Positions 61,534 through 64,000 of a stretch of 64,000 bases of DNA are shown here, one piece after another. Location of the stretch: assembly GCF_000002235.5 (NCBI RefSeq), contig NW_022145615.1, positions 32,089,094 to 32,153,093 of the forward strand, read 5' to 3'. The stretch's first letter is position 1. Every line of letters begins with the position of its first letter. Origin of the DNA: Strongylocentrotus purpuratus (lineage: Eukaryota > Echinodermata > Echinoidea > Camarodonta > Strongylocentrotidae). Below the pieces are notes generated by a model. The model was not told the origin of the DNA and ran no database searches. It saw only the letters and a program-made list of their open reading frames with translations. A program made the translations under genes and the position numbers.

Positions 61534-62290
61534 AAAGGGCAAGTCCACTCCAAAAATATCTAACTTACAATAGAAGCAGAAAAATCAGACAAACCAATAA
61601 AAAAAGGTTTGAGCAAAATTGGATAACTAATAAGAAAGTTGTGAATTTTTGAAAAAGTATGTAAAACCATGGAACAATGGAAATCACTACACAAATTGCT
61701 AATTTGGTTACCAGTTTGTGACGTCATGTCCTCACTATTTATCAATTGCTTTATATATTTTAATCCCATTAATTTCCCTATTTATCCCCCAAAACTTGAT
61801 TTTCCCATGCTTTTGCCCAGGTTACATGTACATGTATATGATTTGTATCATATTGCGTGCATGGCACTTCACAAAATCGTTTATGAACTTTGAAGAACTG
61901 ATACTATTTTCTGAATAATTTATATTCATAATTATTGATTTTTATATAAATAGTTTATCAAAATTAATGAAAAAAATAATCTCTATTAGTGCATTCACAC
62001 AAAAACATATTACTATCAATCTAACTTGGATGCTGGTGTGAAGAAATATGATATTTAGGGGGGAAATAGGAAATTCATATTATAAATGTAAAGAAAACAA
62101 TTAGTGGATAGTGGGGCAATGACGTCACAGACTCATGAGTGAGTTGCCAGTTTGTATTGTTTTTTATGTCATCAAAAATTCATAACTTTCTTATTAGTTA
62201 TCAGATTTTACTCAAACTTTTTTTGATTGGTTTGTCTGATTTTTCTGCTTCTAATGAAAATAAGTTATTTTTGGAGGGGACTTGCCCTTT
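61534..62290. mobile_element. Long-hairpin MITE (about 757 bp, arms over 200 bp)
   Basis: The left end AAAGGGCAAGTCC and the right end GGACTTGCCCTTT are inverted. Complementarity continues through GAAGCAGAAAAATCAGACAA, TAACTAATAAGAAAGTT and TGTGACGTCAT, more than 200 bases in from each side. The CRE octamer TGACGTCA is kept in both arms (61719-61726, 62120-62127). No protein is encoded. It is flanked by fragments resembling the AAAGACCACC dispersed repeat, so it may have inserted into one. Confidence 0.75.
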
Positions 62291-62996
62291 CAATAAGAAA
62301 CACTTTCCATTCCAAGAAGGAGAAATTATAGTCTTTATAAATGGTTGGTCTTTCTATACAGGTGGTTGGTAAAGGAGGTTGTTTCAGTGTATGATCTTTA
62401 ATATGTAATTCAACTAAAGTTTTCTGAACATCAATTTAAAAGAGGGCAAGTCTATGGAAGTTAGCCTTCTTGAGTCCCATACGTTACCAAGTTTCCTGTA
62501 ATACTGAACAAAATGAACATTGATAGTATCATAGTGGATAGATATATCCTCGGAAACAACTAACCAAGCTATGGTCAGGTTATCAAATCAGTACAATTTT
62601 CAGAAGGAAAAAAAAAATCCAATATCCAATTAGAGTCGGTAATGTATTGGACAAAGTAACTTGGAATTTCCTTGGAGATAACATACCTTAACAATGGCAT
62701 ATCCAGAAATTGGTAAATATTTGTGACTTGAACCCAGGCTGCTGGTTAGTTTGCAGGCACAGACTCTGATTTGAAAATTTAGCACAATTCATAAAGCCTT
62801 GAGTAGAGCCTATAGCCCTGTCTATGTCAAATGTCCAAAGCAGCTAAACTAGACACAGAGCTTACATGTAAATGCAGTATGCTGTCAGCATAGTCTCACA
62901 GTGCAGACACTGTTCACGTACATTGACTGACTGACATGGGTCTGTGCCTGAAAACTAGTTGCTGATACACCACTACCTGCTTTTATTTATGCATAA

Positions 62997-63322
62997 ATAG
63001 AGCGGTGAAGTGTGACGTCATCAAAAATCTATTTTTAGAATTTCTTATTTTTGTCTTCTTCATTTTCCGAAAGAGCGTAAAAAATAATGTCGAAATGTCG
63101 AAAACCAATTGAATATGTTAAATATTATTAGGAGCCAGGGCATATAACACTGAGTTCCTATAGGAAATATATTTATTCAGATGGTCATATCTCAGCCAAT
63201 ACTTAACATATATTCAATTGGTTTTCGACATTTCGACATTATTTTTTATGCTCTTTCGGAAAATGAAGAAAAAAAAAAATCTAAAAATGGATTTTTATGA
63301 CGTCACAGCTTCGGTACTCTAT
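62997..63322. mobile_element. Hairpin MITE (about 326 bp, arms about 120 bp)
   Basis: The left arm ATAGAG...TGACGTCATC, TTCTTCATTTTCCGAAAGAG, AATAATGTCGAAATGTCGAA and AACCAATTGAATAT is matched in reverse by the right arm ending TGACGTCACAGCTTCGGTAC. The central loop is about 80 bases. Perfect CRE octamers lie at 63013-63020 and 63298-63305. No coding capacity. Confidence 0.8.
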
Positions 63323-63502
63323 AGCCCTTGGAGTATACAGAATCCCTCAGGCTCAGATAATTGTGAAAGCGCAGGTACATATTACATGTGCCGTTAGTAA
63401 AATTGTGTAGCTGCACATGTATGAATAGGAAAACAAGGGAGTGGAAAAGAGTAATGAAATCATAAATCAACGTGACGGACATGTGCGCTATATAAGAAGC
63501 CA

Positions 63503-63534
63503 CCATTATTATTATTATTATTATTATTATTATA
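63503..63534 (+). repeat. (ATT)n microsatellite
   Basis: About ten ATT units. The isoleucine-rich minus-strand open frame across it is not a gene. Confidence 0.95.
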
Positions 63535-64000
63535 AGATGTATCCATAAAAATGACAAGGTACTTTGTTGTCAATGGCTATTTGAAAATCGTTTATATTTT
63601 TGTTCAGGACTATATTGGAGTACAGGTTTGCTTTTCATGAAATGCTAAAGTGTTTTGAGACATGTACATAATATATTTCTATTACTCTTATGTTTCTTAA
63701 TATGCTGTACATTGTATATGCTTTTGTATAAACTTAATGTGCTAATAAATGCAATTTTGGTATTTTCATAAAATTTACCAGGTTGGAACGATATGACTTT
63801 TAGGATATTTGCAATTTCTTGCTCTTATATGGATTTTAGTCATTGGAACAGATAAAAACAACTCACTTTTAAACATCACATACATGTTGAATATTAACTT
63901 GTTTATATATTCACTTATCAGTTAATAACTGAATTATTATTGTAAGGCGCTTTGATAGGGCCCTCCTGAAAAAGCGCCATAAAAGAAATAGTTTTTATTA

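Larger units (their letters stand above)
60813..64000. other. 3' flank of the zinc finger gene, rich in hairpin elements
   Basis: No coding exon was recognised. The left part is the zinc finger 3' UTR. Two long inverted-repeat elements (61534-62290 and 62997-63322) and an ATT microsatellite take up much of the rest. The window ends with GTAAGGCGCTTTGATAGGGC and AAAGCGCCATAAAAG (about 63943-63990), which look like the 3' part of a short dispersed element and form a small GGCGCTTT/AAAGCGCC stem. Confidence 0.6.

Noticed and set aside
62715..62765. Another B-box-like word (minus strand CTGGGTTCAAGTC)
   Set aside because: There is no A box at a proper distance and no stem pairing. Too weak to report as a tRNA or SINE.

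Overview
This window is nuclear DNA from an animal. Genes are split by many GT-AG introns, the sequence is AT-rich, and introns and spacers are full of short inverted-repeat elements, microsatellites and long poly-G or poly-C runs. The recurrent TACATGTA-type words, the TTAGGG tract and the gene set (including DNA polymerase iota) suggest a marine deuterostome, most likely an echinoderm such as a sea urchin. The species is inferred, not shown.

Six protein genes can be rebuilt exon by exon. In five multi-exon genes every junction keeps the reading phase. In order: (1) minus strand 24390-6762, a FERM-domain protein of the FRMD3/FRMD5 type with a C-terminal membrane segment, 12 exons, 578 aa; (2) plus 24940-27530, gluconokinase IDNK, 5 exons, 263 aa with a long hydrophilic insert; (3) minus 35573-29195, DNA polymerase iota, 9 coding exons, 762 aa; (4) plus 36381-43963, mitochondrial stomatin-like protein 2, 9 exons, 381 aa; (5) minus 53876-48439, a FASTK-family mitochondrial RNA-processing protein, most like FASTKD5, 6 coding exons, 818 aa; (6) plus 59466-60812 with a 5' UTR exon near 58262, an eight-finger C2H2 protein, 448 aa.

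The genes alternate in orientation. Divergent pairs are FRMD/IDNK (549 bp between start codons), POLI/STOML2 (807 bp) and FASTKD5/zinc finger (about 4.4 kb to the first exon of the latter). Convergent pairs are IDNK/POLI and STOML2/FASTKD5. The two short divergent spacers are probably shared promoters. IDNK acts in sugar-acid metabolism, POLI in translesion synthesis, and STOML2 and FASTKD5 in mitochondria. No common pathway is evident.

The rest is mostly small non-autonomous mobile DNA. There are two opposite-orientation copies of a 0.5 kb TTAA-flanked element, one in an FRMD intron and one in a STOML2 intron. Two TAGGCC-ended elements and one GGCCCGAATTC-ended element sit in FRMD intron 2. 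A palindromic element in STOML2 intron 1 carries ten TTAGGG telomere repeats in its loop. Two long hairpin elements at 61.5-63.3 kb together carry four perfect cAMP-response octamers. Several insertions are nested in older repeats, so their order can be read. No CRISPR array, rRNA, intact tRNA or prokaryotic system is present. The most novel observations are the telomere-repeat foldback, the altered ubiquitin- and PCNA-binding tail of POLI, the IDNK insert and the CRE-bearing hairpin elements.
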